In this document: piece after piece, positions 15,960 through 29,126 of the stretch
Layout: each line of letters begins with the position of its first letter
Numbering within the stretch: the first letter of the stretch is position 1
Assembly: GCA_028023455.1 (NCBI GenBank)
Contig: JAQFVV010006313.1
Coordinates: 1,870,992 to 1,934,991 of the forward strand
Reading direction: 5' to 3'
DNA from: Epiperipatus broadwayi
Taxonomy: Eukaryota > Onychophora > Udeonychophora > Euonychophora > Peripatidae
Length of the DNA: 64,000 nucleotides
Made by a program: the position numbers and the translations under genes
The notes under the pieces: generated by a model
Seen by the model: only the letters and a program-made list of their open reading frames with translations
Database searches by the model: none
Told to the model about the DNA's origin: nothing

Positions 15960-16306
15960 ACACAAAAAAAGCTATTTATATTTATAATAATAACACAAAA
16001 AAAGCTTTTTCAGCACATGGTTTTGTGCCATTTTCAAATGTTAATAATCTATTTAAACATTAGTCAATTAATGGGTATTTTTCAGCCATAATTGTTTCAA
16101 AGTAGATAATTAACATTTGAAAAGACATAAACCATGTGTCAAAAACAACAAAAAAAATGTGTTCTATCTGCAAAACAGATGATTAACCTTTGAAAAGAGC
16201 ATAAAACCATATGCCAAAAAAGACTTTTTATATTTAATTATTATTAATATATATATAGAATTATATAGCTGTTGTATATGATTTTTATTATTTATTATAA
16301 TTTATA
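15846..16306. mobile_element. Foldback/MITE-like inverted repeat element
   Basis: Left arm 15846-~16047 matches the reverse complement of ~16109-16306. The outer parts share an AATAAAAATCATATA block and CAGCTAT. The inner parts share a CACATGGTTT...TTTTCAAATGTTAAT motif, present once on the left and twice on the right (16109-16150 and 16181-16230). A TA array (15896-15956) interrupts the left arm, and AATAACACAAAAAAAGCT is duplicated there. No ORF. Structure resembles a non-autonomous foldback DNA element; class unknown. Confidence 0.65.
15896..15956. repeat. (TA)n microsatellite
   Basis: About 60 bp, inside the left arm of the foldback element; the right arm has only a short TA run near 16248. 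Confidence 0.95.
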
Positions 16307-16351
16307 TAAAAACACAGTATAATGGATTTCACTAATTTCTAACTTTATATA

Positions 16352-16866
16352 TATGAAAAACAAAAAAATACAAGTTAAAAAACTTGCTAACGCTTGTATT
16401 TATGATAACAGATGGCGTTCTACCAAAAACACCATCAAGCGTAGTTTTCTGTTTACATAAACATCAGAGCGAGTATTCACTATCTCTAACTTTAATTCCA
16501 CTTTTAGATCATGATTTCAAGCTATTTGCTATCGTCAGTGAAAGACAGGAATAAGAAACTAGATCTAAACACAAACTCTGAGCATTTATGAAACAGTTTC
16601 TATTCAACTTGCAAGCGTGAATCTTTTAGACACGTTAATGTCTTCAAACTCAGCATAGCAAGCCAGATAGCTACATGGGTCTGATCTCAGTTCAGCATTA
16701 CCACATAGTAGAAGCCTCTGCAATATACATCATTGCAAGAAAGACCTCAAAGGTACATTTATGAAAAACAAAAAAACACAAGTTAAAAAACTTGCTAACG
16801 CTTGTATTTATGATAGCAGATGGTGTTCTACCAAAAACACCGTCAAGCGTAATTGTCTGTTTACAT
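16352..16866 (+). repeat. Family A repeat, about 1.3 tandem units of ~408 bp
   Basis: The segment GATGGCGTTCTACCAAAAAC at 16411 recurs with one change at 16819, giving a 408 bp period. Each unit starts near TGAAAAACAAAAAA and contains CAAGTTAAAAAACTTG, a short palindrome. The second unit stops at a TA run (16866-16882). The same sequence occurs at 34917-36395. The ORF at 16761-16988 is a by-product. Confidence 0.85.
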
Positions 16867-16882
16867 ATATATATATATATAT

Positions 16883-18566
<1,684 letters not shown>

Positions 18567-18663
18567 AAGAGTAAGAATTAAAGGACAATGGAAATTTTTT
18601 TAATAAGTGACATCTAACACCTTTACTATTAATATTGATAAATTAAAAATTTAAAACAATTTA

Positions 18664-18768
<105 letters not shown>

Positions 18769-18899
18769 AAGCAATCACACAGAGCTTCATGTTAGTTGTT
18801 TAAAAATAGTACATATAGAGAGATTTTATAGATCTAATATCTAATTTTCATTTTTTTTTGTTAAAAAATAATATACAGATGCATGTGTGTGTGTGTGTT

Positions 18900-20600
18900 A
18901 TTGAATGAGAGGACATATATGTATATCTTGTTTTATTGAAATACATTTTTTGTTATATATTTGGAAAAAAAAATTCCTTTGTCTATATGTTTTTCCTAAA
19001 AGACAAAGAAAAATGGAAAATATAAGGTGACTCATTTTTTTTTTGGAAATAACATTTTTTATGAGTATATTTTTTTGAAACATTCATATAGTTGCATGGA
19101 AATGTTAATTATTTCTCATCTTTAAATGGCAGTTAAAAATGCAATCAAAGTTTTCATACCTTAATTTAATCTTAATAGGATTTTGCTAACTAGTTTTAAA
19201 TTAAAGATCATTCAACCAGTCTATTTTCATTTCTAACAAAGGCAGTTATGATATAGGTGTTAAGGAAAAAATATAAGATTAAACAAAGACTGTACTAATT
19301 TTTGGTTGTGCTGAGTAAAATTTTGTTTAAAGTTACTGGCATATAAATACTGGATTGGTTTTTTAGTGAGTGCAGTAAAATAGTTTTTAAGAGCATGTGA
19401 GAGTTGTAGGCAGTCAAAAAGTAAAAAAATCAAAAAAAGAGTAAAAAAGTTTTAAGAGTCAAAGTGAAAGTTAAAGACTCTTTAATAGACATTGAACATA
19501 AGCTGATGACAGATAATAACCATGACCTGTGAGTAGACAAAGTTTACTTCCCCCTCAGTGGAAATCTGCAGAAAAATGCATCTGTGAGAAGGAAAGAAAT
19601 CCAATTAGTTATATATTGCTGCCACTGAGAAAATGGCAAACCAACTTCGAATCCAGCCTGTTCTATGTCCAGTAAAGCCCAAGGTTGGTCCTGAAATAAG
19701 TGAACCCATAAGAAGACAGTTGCCTCATCAAAGTGACATCAATCATCAAGTATAAACTTTTAATCCTTCCAGATAAAGGAAATGAAATGCCTTCTATAAA
19801 ACTCTAGAATATTTAGTTTCCTCAGATTTATAAATGATCGGTAAAAGACTATATCTAAAAAAAATGTGTTTCAAAAGGACAGTGATATATATGAGTGTTT
19901 TAATTTTTTTTATTATTTTTAACAAGTCAATCTATGTTATAACTACATTTCTACTTATCAATGGTGGAGAAAAAAGAAGTGCAATGTCTAATTCTAAAAA
20001 TGGAACAAAAGATTACTATGAAGTTTATAAATACCGCTTTTATTATTTATTTTGAGATATGCCAGTATGTTCTTTTTAATTATAAAATATATACTTTATT
20101 GATTAGTGTTAAATATGCCAAATTAAACCAGTATTTGATGATTATATTTTACTATTAAATCAATTTTATGCATAAATTTGTTGATCTCAAATCTTAAATG
20201 GGAGAATGGTAATTATTTCATAATTGTAAAGTAACAAACAGTGAAACTTAAATTTTTTTAATCGTTTGTCTAATTCTGGCTTGGTAAAATGTCATTTATT
20301 TAAAAAAAAAAAGAGAGGGAGAGAGAAAAAATCAAATATCTGTATTAAAATCCACCCTCTACTCGTATATACATAATTACAGTACCTTGTTAAAGAAAAT
20401 TAAGAATATAAATGAGTGTTAAAATTGTTATTTATTTGATTTAGATTCTTTATGACAATTATAATGAAATTATATATATATATATATATATATATGCATT
20501 TATTTATGTGTTAAAATTAATAAAAATAATAATGATAGTGCTTCTTTTTCTTAAATGTAAAATGGGCAATATTACTGATTACAAAAGTATGTGATCATCT

Positions 20601-20602
<2 letters not shown>
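18900..20602. other. AT-rich sequence with one less AT-rich island
   Basis: No assignable gene. The island at ~19540-19760 follows a pyrimidine tract ending in CAG (TTTACTTCCCCCTCAG). From there one frame stays open about 38 codons, and another gives a 41-codon ATG ORF at 19634-19756 with mixed composition. I cannot match either to a family. A purine tract (AAAGAGAGGGAGAGAG) lies near 20310 and a 24 bp TA run at 20471-20495. Confidence 0.4.
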
Positions 20603-20687
<85 letters not shown>

Positions 20688-20706
20688 AGAGAGAGAGAGA
20701 GAGAGA
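20603..20706. repeat. Compound (TA)n(GA)n microsatellite
   Basis: TA repeats to ~20685 pass directly into GA repeats to 20706. Confidence 0.97.
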
Positions 20707-22561
20707 TGCATACATTTGGAGGAAAAAGTACTATCTCAGCAGTAGTGTTTTTGCCTCTTTAGCATTTTGTGGTTAAACTTTATATTTAAGCACTTGGGCA
20801 TTTTATAGCCTATAAGATATAGTTATCTTAAAATTTTCCATCATTACTTATGAAATACAGGCTTAAGAAAATATCTATACAGATACGAGTTAATGCTTTT
20901 TATTGGGCAAATATATCAGTGTTTCTTAATAGAATGATCTGTGCCTATATGGCTTTTAATAATGAATATATGTTGAGTAATTCTAGGTGACATGCCAGAA
21001 GGATACTTTTACCAGTCCTGGAGATAGCTGTGTTTTTGAGCCAATAAATGAGTACTCTATAACGATACAGATTCAAAGCCCATGCTCCATTATTTGTTAC
21101 ACATGCCGCATTGATTGCAAATGTGTTTTCATAGGAACTTTTCTATATATTTTATTGCTTGACAATGGAGAATTGTCATCTGTCAATGCCAATAAAAATA
21201 TAGCCAGCACAGGATTCAAACCCATATGCCACTGATCTTCTGTAATTAGATTTCTTGATCATGCCTGTTGGTAATGCTGTGTGTGATAGATAAACCATAT
21301 TTACCATATAACTATTTATAATAAAGAAAGCTGGAATTATGCTTTGGTCTATAACTCCTGCTGGGAATACTAAAAATAAATATAATAATAAAAATATATA
21401 TTTAGCTTTCCCTATGTATGTGAATACACACATAAATTTATTATATATATATTTCTGGCCTCTAGCTTAATTTAACCAGGTATTGTGTTTACTCTTGACA
21501 ATTGACATATTAATTTTATAGTGGCATATTTCTTTATCAAATATTATCATTATCAACATAAAAAAATGTTTTATGCTTACACACATATAATACTGATATT
21601 TCCTTTGTGTTGTACTTATTATTTCTGGTTAATTTATAATTATTGTTTTTAATTCATAATTGTTGTTATCATGAATGCCAGTATGACTTCATTGTAAAGC
21701 ACACACACATCTAACACTAATGTTTAAATACTATTGAAATTATTATTTCTGGTCCATAACTTCTGTTGACACTATTGATAGTATGACTTCATTGTAATGC
21801 TCACACACATCTAATATTGATGTTTATTATTGTAATTGCTATTTTTAGTTCACAACCTTGGTTATCATTATTAACAGGTGACTTCTTTGAAAAAATCATA
21901 CATTTATTCTAATGATATCTAAATACTATACCTTTATAAACAACTGATAGTTGAATATTGTAATTCTTTGTAAAAATCATACATTTATCGTGGTGATATC
22001 TAAATACTGTACCATTATCAATAATTGATAGTTAAATATTGTAATCATTATTTTTTTGGTTTAAATGTAAAGCCCATACATGGATCATAATAAAATCCAA
22101 ACATTGTTATTATTATTTCTATCTTCTAATGAATTGTGTTAATAAATCATCTATATCTTTACAGTTGCCATGTCATTCCCTGGTTCATCATATCCACCCA
22201 ACTATGTCCACTCTTAATTAAGTCATATATGTGTAGATCCAAAACCTATGAAATATTTGCAATAATATTCTGAGCTGTATCAATGTATTTGGTGAGTATC
22301 TTAGATTAATTTAATAGGTCTGGTGCATGACAGGCTAAGTTTGAATTGATAGACTTCTTGTATTACCCTGACCACTAGGACTGAAGAAAAATTATGACCA
22401 TTAGTAGCATCAGGAGTGGTGGTTGGATAGTGGAGATTTTTGGAGCACTGGCAAATAGGTTAAAGCTTAGTAATGGTCCACAACTACCATATCCCGAACA
22501 TGCTGGGTTTGAAGTACTTTTGCTAGGTCTCTGAATCTTGTTGGCTGATCACATGATTCTG

Positions 22562-22564
<3 letters not shown>
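20707..22564. other. Gene-less sequence with tRNA-like trace
   Basis: On the minus strand around 21225 the motif GGGTTTGAATCC resembles a tRNA B box, perhaps a SINE fragment; no matching A box was found upstream. 21660-22070 holds short loosely repeated phrases such as GTATGACTTCATTGTAA and ACACACATCTAA, hinting at an old degenerate repeat. 22150-22560 is less AT-rich but has no credible long ORF. Confidence 0.4.
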
Positions 22565-22630
<66 letters not shown>

Positions 22631-22642
22631 AAAAAAAAAAAA
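22565..22642. repeat. (AT)n followed by poly-A
   Basis: About 60 bp of AT then 17 A. The minus-strand ORF across it is a microsatellite translation. Confidence 0.97.
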
Positions 22643-23820
22643 TAAGCATGTGAATCAAAAGTAGTACAAATTTTTAATACTCAATGAAACTTAACATGTT
22701 GTTAATTATAAAAATTGATTAAAATTTAAATTAGTTTACATGCATGTAAATAGTTAACTTTGAAAATCAATCATATAAAAAAGAAAACAAATTTTAAAAA
22801 ATGATCAAATTTAGTTACCATTTAATCTTCTTTATCTTCTCTTCATTTTAAAGTTCACTAACAATTTAATGCATTTTTGTCTGTTTTGGCATGGGTTAAG
22901 ATAACATGTAAAATAATTTAAAATGACAAACACAAAAATTCATGAACCTTTTGGTTTTATAAATGATTCATTTGTTGCATTTCTTTTCTATTGTCTGAGT
23001 TAGGTAATAATGTATCAGTTAAAATGATGGACCAATTTTGAATATGTTGATAACGCTTATTTTGGCTTATGGTATAAGAATAGTTATTCATTCTGTTTGT
23101 TTTCTATTTTAAATGCCTGCTCATCAATAATTTGCTTATTTTTGACTAGACCTTGGTCATGAAATAATGAAAGATAGAGGGTTTGAATCCTGGATTATCA
23201 TTTATTTTTTTAACCTGCCATTCCTAATGGCATATCGAATCCAGTAAATATTGTAGTTACAAAAAGAAAAATTGTATATGAGACAGTAACAAAGTTTTGC
23301 TTTCTTTCCTTAATGTCAAATGTCAGTCCTTGTTGCTATAATATTTTTTATGTCTATTGTTTAGTTCAGTCCTTCATGCACCGCTAATATCAATACATTT
23401 ATTACAACAATCATCAATTTTTTTTAAATATTAAATTTTTTTAAAAAATTGCATATAAAAATTAACTTTACATTTTAGAAAAACAAAATGGATAAATAAA
23501 TAAATAATTAAATAATACAATTACATCACAAATGATTTATAAAAGTAAAATACGATGTAAACACATTTAGTATTTTTATATGCCAATATTTTACTCATTG
23601 ATATTATAAAAAGACAAGTATTTTAAACACAAACCAATATCTTGATAAAATCTATACATATATATATATAATGATTCAGAGAATAGAAGACTTAATGTAT
23701 CTACACTACAGGGCGCCACTAGGCATTTGAACCTAGAAAATTTATATAGTAGGCAGATACGTAAGTAAAAAAAAATTATTTTATATATTTTGATTCGGTC
23801 GTTAGCTCATTGTCACTAGC
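22643..23820. other. AT-rich flank left of the palindrome
   Basis: No gene seen. B-box-like motifs occur at ~23178 (GGGTTTGAATCC, + strand) and ~23732 (minus strand TAGGTTCAAATGCC), and an A-box-like TAGCTCAGTGG at 23817-23827 touches the palindrome edge. These may be SINE fragments. If the palindrome extends beyond the gap, part of this flank could also be duplicated. Confidence 0.45.
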
Positions 23821-25525
23821 TCAGTGGAACAGCAGAGATTTATATTTTATAATAAATTCTTATCTAAGATATATTTCAATATTAAAAAAGGAATAAAATA
23901 AGCCACTGCCAGTAATTATACTCACAAACTTTTATTTACACACATATATATAAAATTTAGCATTATTATTTTAGACTGTTTACTTTAGCATTTAACAACA
24001 TGTTTAAATTTTATTTTAGATTTTAATTTTTATAAGTTTGCACAGATGGATTTATAAAAGTTTGTTTTATAATGTTGAGTATAGATCAGCTGCATAGATT
24101 CCACGGTTAAAAACATTTCAAAATAAACATAATCGATCGAAATACAAAGTCATTGATAATGTCAATTGCAGAGGAAATACAAGAAATCCAATGGCATTCA
24201 TCATAAGATGTCGCATTGACATCGATGACTTATATATTCTAACCGAATATGAAAACCACAACATAATTAACCACTAAGGAATCCATGCAATGTCCATACC
24301 AAACTTCTAACTATGTAATTAAGTTAATAAATTACATATTTAATTTATTGATGAATGTTTAATTACTAAAGTGAGGACTTATTTCATTCTGCTTTCATTA
24401 ATGTTCAGTCAATTGGAAAGAGGCTGATTTTCAAAAGACCATTGCATGATAATTATCAGAAGATAATTACTCTAGTCATTCTAAAGGTCTTGATATTAGA
24501 AGTTAAATTATTATGACATTTATAAGATCAATGTCAAATTAAAAAACAGATGAACACACCAAAAATGTATTTCACTTACAGAGTGATTGGTCAGATTACA
24601 ATGGAATCATTGTAATAATGAATGTTTCCATCATTGCCATTGGAGTCAAAGTCACTCCAAGATTCTTTACAATTTAATAACTAATTTAACAGCACTTAAT
24701 TATATAATAGCATTGAATAATATTAATTTAACTTATATCTTTAATAATTTTTATAATATTTCAAGGTACAATGCTTGTTGTAATAAAATCCATCAATATC
24801 TAACTTTTCTATTAACTTTAACATTTAAAGGTAGCATACAAAGGTGAAAGCTTTTAAACTGCTTTATTTTTATCTATCCGCAATGGTCCTTTTATGATTA
24901 TGCATGCAATTGATGACAAAATCCACAATTAAAATATAATTTGATCTGTATTAATTCTAACTTAAATTTCTGAATATCAGCACCTTCCAATGCAAGATCA
25001 ATTTTAAAAAATCAAAACTTACACATTAACAAAAAAGTAGAAAATATTCAGTGTAATGAACGATTCCTTCTTTCTGACATTATTTTCCTCTTTTGAACAA
25101 TTAAAAAATTCCATGTTGTATATAATTCAGTCTTTTTGTTCTTTTCTGTAACATTTAATTTTTTTTTTTTTCATAAAAATTGAAAGTGCAACTTTATACA
25201 TAATTTATTTACATATTTATTTTTAATTTTGTAAAATTATTTTCAATATTTATTTTTCATAAGATAAATAAATAGTAATATTTATCTGATTTTTATTTGA
25301 ATATATATATATATATATATACAAGCTCTAAGAATAAACAAATACTTCTGCTTTTCAATCCAATGTTCATGGGTGAGTGCATGTAAATTCACAATAGAGC
25401 ATAACCGGAGGTTTTTTTTTTATAATATTATATATATGCAGAAATATAATTAATTACAGAAAATATAAACTTCCCTTTGCTAAAATAAGATACACCTACT
25501 GTTATAATAGATATCTATTTCAATA

Positions 25526-25773
25526 TTCTTCTTCTTCTTCTTCTTCTTCTTCTTCTTCTTCTTCTTCTTCTTCTTCTTCTTCTTCTTCTTCTTCTTCTTC
25601 TTCTTCTTCTTCTTCTTCTTCTTCTTCTTCTTCTTCTTCTTCTTCTTCTTCTTCTTCTTCTTCTTCTTCTTCTTCTTCTTCTTCTTCTTCTTCTTCTTCT
25701 TCTTCTTCTTCTTCTTCTTCTTCTTCTTCTTCTTCTTCTTCTTCTTCTTCTTCTTCTTCTTCTTCTTCTTCTT

Positions 25774-25802
<29 letters not shown>
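25526..25802 (+). repeat. (TTC)n tract
   Basis: About 275 bp of uninterrupted TTC, then TTA repeats and TTG repeats. The minus-strand poly-lysine ORF across it is an artefact. Confidence 0.99.
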
Positions 25803-25838
<36 letters not shown>

Positions 25839-26372
25839 CGTTGTTGTTGTTGTTGTTGTTGCAATTATAAGTAGAAATTATTCTATGAATTATTTCATTA
25901 TCAAAGTTCATTTTATTGCTGTAAAATTTGTTGAAAATAAATATCATTTTATTAAAAATTGGTTTATTTATTCATAATGCTAAAAATAATTCTTTTTTTA
26001 AATTATTAATTTCTGTTTCATTTATAAACTTATATTTAAAGTGAATTATTTATATAATGTAAAAGTTAAACAAAAAAAAAGTTTAAATCATTAACATAAA
26101 AACATGATGAATAGATCCTAAATTAATGACGTAGTTATCTAATTAGAAGGATATATAAAGGATTTTGGGACAAGAATAAAAATTAAATATTCATTCTAAG
26201 AAATTAAATGAAGATATGATTATCATGAAAATAATTCTAGAAGTATAAATTATATTAATAAAGCTTTATAAATTGATTAGATCTTAAATATAACTAAGTA
26301 TTTGTATAGGAAAAAAATGTAAAAAGCAAGCAAAACAAGTTAATAGAGCCCACAGATACTATTATTTAATTC

Positions 26373-26374
<2 letters not shown>

Positions 26375-26413
<39 letters not shown>

Positions 26414-26422
26414 AAAAAAAAA
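26375..26422. repeat. (TA)n and poly-A in left palindrome arm
   Basis: 34 bp TA plus about 15 A. The right arm has an 86 bp TA array at the matching place. Confidence 0.95.
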
Positions 26423-27134
26423 ATAATATATATATATATAAGTTACTTATTACATTCAATTATCATGTATTAATTTGATTAAACTCAAAATAGTCAATGG
26501 TGATGCACACAGACATCGATATCTTTAAAGTTATACATAAATTATGTAATCTAACATGATTATTAATTTATAGGTATTAATCTCACATAATAATTAAATT
26601 TATTCAGAAGATATAATAATTATTTTAAAATCTATTTTTTACATTTATTTGAAATCTATTAAACAAAAAGGTAAATATTTTTTTTTTTTAAAAAAAAATT
26701 GTGTATTTATAAATATTACAAATAAAAACAATTATTAATAATTTCCTTAGTAAAATTTTCATAGAAAACAATACATTTAATTGATATATGTGGGTGATTT
26801 AAGTTATCTGAAACTAAGGCGTTGGAATAGGAAAACAGTAAATGGAATATTACAAAGACTTTTATCAATGATAGTTACTCTTGTTTTTCATCCTATGGAA
26901 AATTTGATTACAATAACTAGACTTACAGAACAAAAATTAACTTTTCAATTGTTTTTTTAAGATAAATAATTTACCAAATAAAATATGTAATATAGGGAGC
27001 TTAGCAATAGCTCAAACAAGCTCTTATTTTATAAGTGCAGTAGGAGAAAATATTTAAAATCTCTATCTAGAATATTTTCTTCTCAATAGTTATGTATTAA
27101 ATAAGCACTGGGTTCTGAGTTGATATTTTAGATC

Positions 27135-27562
27135 TGGTGTCTGAATGTTTTATCTCTTCACTGGTCTGGGGATAAGAATATTCTAGATCAGTATTTCATA
27201 AAGTGGGAGGTGAAGACTTTTAGGGGAGGTGATAATGGGTTGAGAAGCATTTGGGGGGCATTCAGGTGGTCTAGCCTTTTCTCCAGACATACTAATCACT
27301 GGATTTAACTGACTCCCAAATCTCTAATTTTTATATTATTTTGCCAATTTTATGGTTATTTTATAAATTATTTATGTGCAAGAATATATAAAAAAGGAAG
27401 ATAGTCAGAGTAATCGTAAATGTTTAGCACATTTTCATGGTTTTTTTTTTTTTTGTATTAACAAGTTAAAAAGAATGCAGGTTATTATAGTATGGCTACT
27501 TTTAAATTTTACTAATAGTTAGAAGTTTTCATACTGTGCATTATATTTTCTGTTAAAAAATA
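27135..27562. other. Spacer of the palindrome
   Basis: About 430 bp present once, between the arms. It is less AT-rich at its left end and contains a hAT-end-like stretch (27189-27290). No ORF of note. Confidence 0.8.
27189..27290 (+). mobile_element. Possible hAT terminal fragment
   Basis: CAGTATTTCATAAAGTGGGA, followed by G-rich text (AGGGGAGGTGATAATGGG), resembles the CAGTGNTTCTCAAAGTGGG-type ends of hAT elements. No partner end was found in the spacer, so it is a solo end or chance similarity. Confidence 0.3.
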
Positions 27563-28240
27563 AGGCCAATATCAACTGAGAGCCAGTGCTTATTTAATAC
27601 ATAACTATTGAGAAAGAAAATATTCTAGATAGAGATTTTAAATATTTTCTCCTACTGCACTTATAAAATAAGAGCTTGTTTGAGCTATTACTAAGCTCCC
27701 TATATTTACATATTTTATTTGGTAAATTGTTATCTTAAAAAAACAATTGAAAAGTTAATTTTGTTCTGTAAGTCTAGTTATTGCTCATCAAATTTTCCAT
27801 AGGATGAAAAACAGAGTAACTATCATTGATAAAAGTCTTTGTAATATTCCATTTACTGTTTTCTATTTTAACGCCTTAGTTTCAGATAACTTAAATCACC
27901 CCATATATCATTACAAATGTATTGTTTTCTATGAAAATTTGCTGAAAGTGTAATAATTGTTTTTATTTATAATAATTATAAATACACAATTTTTTTAAAA
28001 AAAAAAATATTTACCTTACAACTTTAATAGATTTCAAATAAATGTAAAAAATGATTTTAAAATAATTAATTATATCTTGAATAATTTAATTATTATGGCA
28101 AGTTAATACCTATAAATTAATAATCATGTTAGATTACATAATTTATGTATAACTTTAAAGATATCGATGTCTGTGTGCATCACCATTGACTATTTTGAGT
28201 TTAATCAAATTAATACATGATAATTGAATGTAATAAGTAA

Positions 28241-28242
<2 letters not shown>

Positions 28243-28328
<86 letters not shown>
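28243..28328. repeat. (TA)n microsatellite in right palindrome arm
   Basis: About 86 bp; counterpart of the 34 bp TA plus poly-A at 26375-26422. Confidence 0.97.
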
Positions 28329-28330
<2 letters not shown>

Positions 28331-28859
28331 GAATTAAATAATGATATCTGTGGGCTCTATTAACTTGTTTTGCTTGCTTTTTACATTTTTTCCTATACAA
28401 ATACTTAGTTATATTTAAGATCTAATCAATTTATGAAAGCTTTATTAGTAATTTATACTTCTAGAATTATTTTCATGATAATCATATCTTCATTTAATTT
28501 CTTAGAATGAATATTTAATTTTTATTCTTGTCCCAAAATCCAACACATATATCCTTCCCTACAATTAGATAACTACGTCATTAATTTAGGATCTATTACA
28601 TCATGTTTATGTTAATGATTTAAACTTTTTTTTTTGTTAACTTTTACATTATATAAATAAATTACTTTAAATATAAGTTTATAAATGAAACAGGGAATTC
28701 AATAATTTAAAAAAGAATTATTTTTAGCATTGTGAATAAATAAAGCAATTTTTAATAAAATGATATTTATTTCAAACAAATTTTTGTAATAAAATGAACT
28801 TTGATAATGAAATAATTCATAGAATAATTTCTACTTATAGTACAACAACAACAACAACG

Positions 28860-28895
<36 letters not shown>

Positions 28896-28924
<29 letters not shown>

Positions 28925-29126
28925 AAGAAGAAGAAGAAGAAGAAGAAGAACAGAAAGAAAGAAAAGAAAAGAAAGAAGAAGAAGAAGAAGAAGAAGAAGA
29001 AGAAGAAGAAGAAGAAGAAGAAGAAGAAGAAGAAGAAGAAGAAGAAGAAGAAGAAGAAGAAGAAGAAGAAGAAGAAGAAGAAGAAGAAGAAGAAGAAGAA
29101 GAAGAAGAAGAAGAAGAACAGAAGAA
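28896..29126 (+). repeat. (GAA)n tract with interruption
   Basis: Inverted counterpart of the TTC tract. An interruption (CAGAAAGAAAGAAAAGAAAAG) near 28949-28970 and one CAG near 29119 break it; the left-arm tract is pure. The + strand poly-arginine ORF is an artefact. Confidence 0.98.

Larger units (their letters stand above)
23821..27134 (+). repeat. Left arm of ~7 kb imperfect palindrome
   Basis: Read left to right, this arm matches the reverse complement of 27563-30830 in order throughout. Checked anchors include the edge TCAGTGGAACAGC, the block GTCAATTGCAGAGGAAATAC, the ATTACAATGGAATCATTG region, the TTC/TTA tracts and the inner block ending near GTTGATATT. In one 140-base stretch I counted about six differences, so roughly 95% identity plus many small indels. 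No gene lies within it. The outer edge is set by the gap opposite, so the true arm may reach further left. Confidence 0.92.

Noticed and set aside
25480-25947. 155-codon minus-strand ORF (poly-lysine)
   Set aside because: Translation of the (TTC)n tract; no non-repeat content to support a gene.
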